A DNA stretch of 6,847 bases from Bacteroidota bacterium (GTDB taxonomy: Bacteria > Bacteroidota > Bacteroidia > Bacteroidales > VadinHA17). Numbering within the stretch: the first letter of the stretch is position 1; each line of letters begins with the position of its first letter. The notes beneath the pieces were generated by a model, which was not told the DNA's origin, made no database searches, and was given only the letters and a program-made list of their open reading frames with translations. The position numbers were made by a program, and so were the translations under genes. The stretch is taken from positions 1 to 6,847 of the forward strand of contig JAEYZD010000116.1 of NCBI GenBank assembly GCA_023430725.1. The letters are read 5' to 3'. Below, in pieces: positions 5,417 to 6,847 of the stretch.

Positions 5417-6847
5417 TCAGTGACTTTTAAAATTCCATTTGGAATTGTCACTGTTCATATCAAACCTGCCAAGTGAAGGTGTACTGTCTCCGACAGAAAC
5501 CAGGGCCAGTTTCTCGCCTGAGCCCGGAACCAGCTTTGGCATAATTCTGTACGTTCCGTCAGTCAGCTGATCGATTCGCCATAACTGTTCCGGCGCACCT
5601 GTAAACTCAGGAACCGTTATTACCTCTGCATCCGCAGTTGCGGCCAGTGCCCGTTTTGTTCCCGCTATTACTATTCTGAAGTATGGGCCTCCCGGATATC
5701 CTCCGGCATCGGGGACCGCTTCAATTGTCCATCTCTGATGAGGGCGGGTCATATAATCCCCGATTCTTACACCAATGTTTCCGGCTGGCCATGTATGAAT
5801 CACATCTGCCAGCACCTGCGACGGAACGGGTTTTACCGGTTCATCATTGTTTGGAGGAAATCCGCGCATGCTGCGAGGCATCCTCACAAAATCCACTGTC
5901 AGCTCCAATGCATATCCTCTTCTCACGGACTCGATTTCGTACGTTCCTTCCCTGAAATTATCTCCTGCCACAGGCCAGCCGTCTTTCCAGAGTAACGGAC
6001 GGATGCCAAGAACACTGCGGCCACTTTGATCGAGATCAGCTTCATAATGACATGACATCTTTTCAACCCCATCTTCAAGAATCATGCGTCCGAAATGGCC
6101 AGGGCCGATAAGTCTTCCTCCTGCCGCCAGCACCATCTTGCCGCCGCCTCTCAGCATATCTCTTCCCATATTGTCGAGATAAGGGCCGGTTACGCTCCTG
6201 GAACGGCCGACAACAATATTATATGTTGAGTTTGCACCGTCGCAGCAGGTTCCGTGGGTGCCAAGAAGATAATACCACCCGTCACGGTACTCGAGGTCCG
6301 TGGCCTCACAATCAATTGCTATATCTATGGCTTTGTTGCCTTCAACACGCTTTCCAGTTGCGGGGTCGAGTTCTATAAGGCGGATAAACCCGAAATAGGT
6401 TCCGTAGGAACACCATAAACGGCCATCATTAGGATCCAGGAGGAGTCCCGGGTCAATTGCATCATTGTCTTCAATACCGTCAGACTGGGCAACGACAATG
6501 GCTTCCGTATATTTAAAATCCGGAGATAGCGGGTCCAGGGTGTTGTTCCACATTGTAAGTATTCTGCCGTTATGACCTCCACCCAGCCCCCCGCCTGTGG
6601 CGCCATAGACTATAAGATATCGATCACCGATTTTCATGGCATCCGGGGCGGCTCCTCCGCCAGGCCTTACTCCACCTCCGTTCCATGTCCAGCCATCTTC
6701 AGATATCAAACCGCCTCCGCCTGTTCCGAACGTGTAATATTTCCCGTCACATTCCATGATTGTTGACGGATCATGTATGAAAGGTTTACCAACCTGTGCT
6801 GTCACAGCTGCAACCAAACAGACTGATAACATGACTGTTGCGCCCAA
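5417..6847 (-). CDS. Secreted GH43 endo-arabinanase-like hydrolase with ricin-type lectin domain, 5' end probably cut
   Basis: This is a five-bladed beta-propeller glycoside hydrolase of family 43, closest in motifs to endo-1,5-alpha-arabinanases. The first codon in the window is TTG, numbered 1, and it is probably an internal Leu: the hydrophobic signal segment (2-17, likely cut at VTA before Q18) lacks its basic start. Catalytic residues are visible: base D26 in HDPS, pKa-tuning D132 in AIDPGLL and acid E181 in CEATDLE. The CCDGANSTYNIVVGRS block (201-216) and GPGH (248-251, central His) are arabinanase features. After about residue 300 comes a beta-trefoil lectin domain (ricin B/CBM13-like) with two QxW motifs, QRW (371-373) and QLW (421-423), and a degenerate SKW (469-471). 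It should bind sugar and hold the enzyme on its polymer. The region 41-92 is unusually glycine-rich. Hydrolysis of pectic arabinan is inferred; an exo-acting enzyme is possible. It is probably the upstream partner of the GH9 gene in one operon. Confidence 0.88.
   Translation of the reverse strand: MGATVMLSVCLVAAVTAQVGKPFIHDPSTIMECDGKYYTFGTGGGGLISEDGWTWNGGGVRPGGGAAPDAMKIGDRYLIVYGATGGGLGGGHNGRILTMWNNTLDPLSPDFKYTEAIVVAQSDGIEDNDAIDPGLLLDPNDGRLWCSYGTYFGFIRLIELDPATGKRVEGNKAIDIAIDCEATDLEYRDGWYYLLGTHGTCCDGANSTYNIVVGRSRSVTGPYLDNMGRDMLRGGGKMVLAAGGRLIGPGHFGRMILEDGVEKMSCHYEADLDQSGRSVLGIRPLLWKDGWPVAGDNFREGTYEIESVRRGYALELTVDFVRMPRSMRGFPPNNDEPVKPVPSQVLADVIHTWPAGNIGVRIGDYMTRPHQRWTIEAVPDAGGYPGGPYFRIVIAGTKRALAATADAEVITVPEFTGAPEQLWRIDQLTDGTYRIMPKLVPGSGEKLALVSVGDSTPSLGRFDMNSDNSKWNFKSH

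Noticed and set aside
6845..6847. TTG at the window edge as the true GH43 start
   Set aside because: The signal segment lacks positive charges, so the real start is probably a few codons upstream, outside the window.

Overview
The window looks like chromosome of a Bacteroidota bacterium. The tmRNA encodes a GENNYALAA-type tag, a -33/-7 promoter of the Bacteroidetes form (TTTG ... TAnnTTTG) lies in front of it, genes lack clear Shine-Dalgarno sites, and two secreted glycoside hydrolases sit together. I would guess a free-living or gut polysaccharide degrader of the Bacteroidales/Marinilabiliales kind, but the order is not certain from this sequence. All protein genes are on the minus strand; only the tmRNA is on the plus strand.

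Layout by position: (1) 1-913, minus: a GT4-like glycosyltransferase cut at its C-terminus by the window edge. (2) 919-2145, minus: a complete 408-residue enzyme of the saccharopine dehydrogenase (LYS1) / lysine-2-oxoglutarate reductase family. It lies 5 bp upstream of the glycosyltransferase, so the two are probably co-transcribed. (3) 2146-2256: a divergent intergenic region with a good Bacteroidetes-type promoter for the tmRNA. (4) 2257-2649, plus: ssrA (tmRNA), complete, with tag reading frame, T-arm and acceptor stem visible. (5) 2650-2840: a 191-bp convergent intergenic region rich in inverted repeats. It holds a GAAA-capped hairpin that probably ends the tmRNA, a T-tract hairpin that could end the minus-strand operon, and a 17-bp inverted repeat that spans both. 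(6) 2841-5372, minus: a secreted glycoside hydrolase family 9 enzyme with an extra N-terminal domain. (7) 5417-6847, minus: a secreted GH43 endo-arabinanase-like enzyme with a C-terminal ricin-type lectin domain, probably missing its first few codons at the window edge.

The GH43 and GH9 genes are about 44 bp apart on the same strand and both have signal peptides, so they probably form one transcription unit for breaking down plant cell-wall polysaccharide. No SusC/SusD pair, regulator or transporter is visible, so calling this a full polysaccharide utilization locus is not supported here. I found no CRISPR array, insertion sequence, tRNA or defence gene. The most unusual items are the stand-alone LKR-like enzyme, the altered active-site loop of the GH9 protein, and the palindrome-rich segment behind ssrA.
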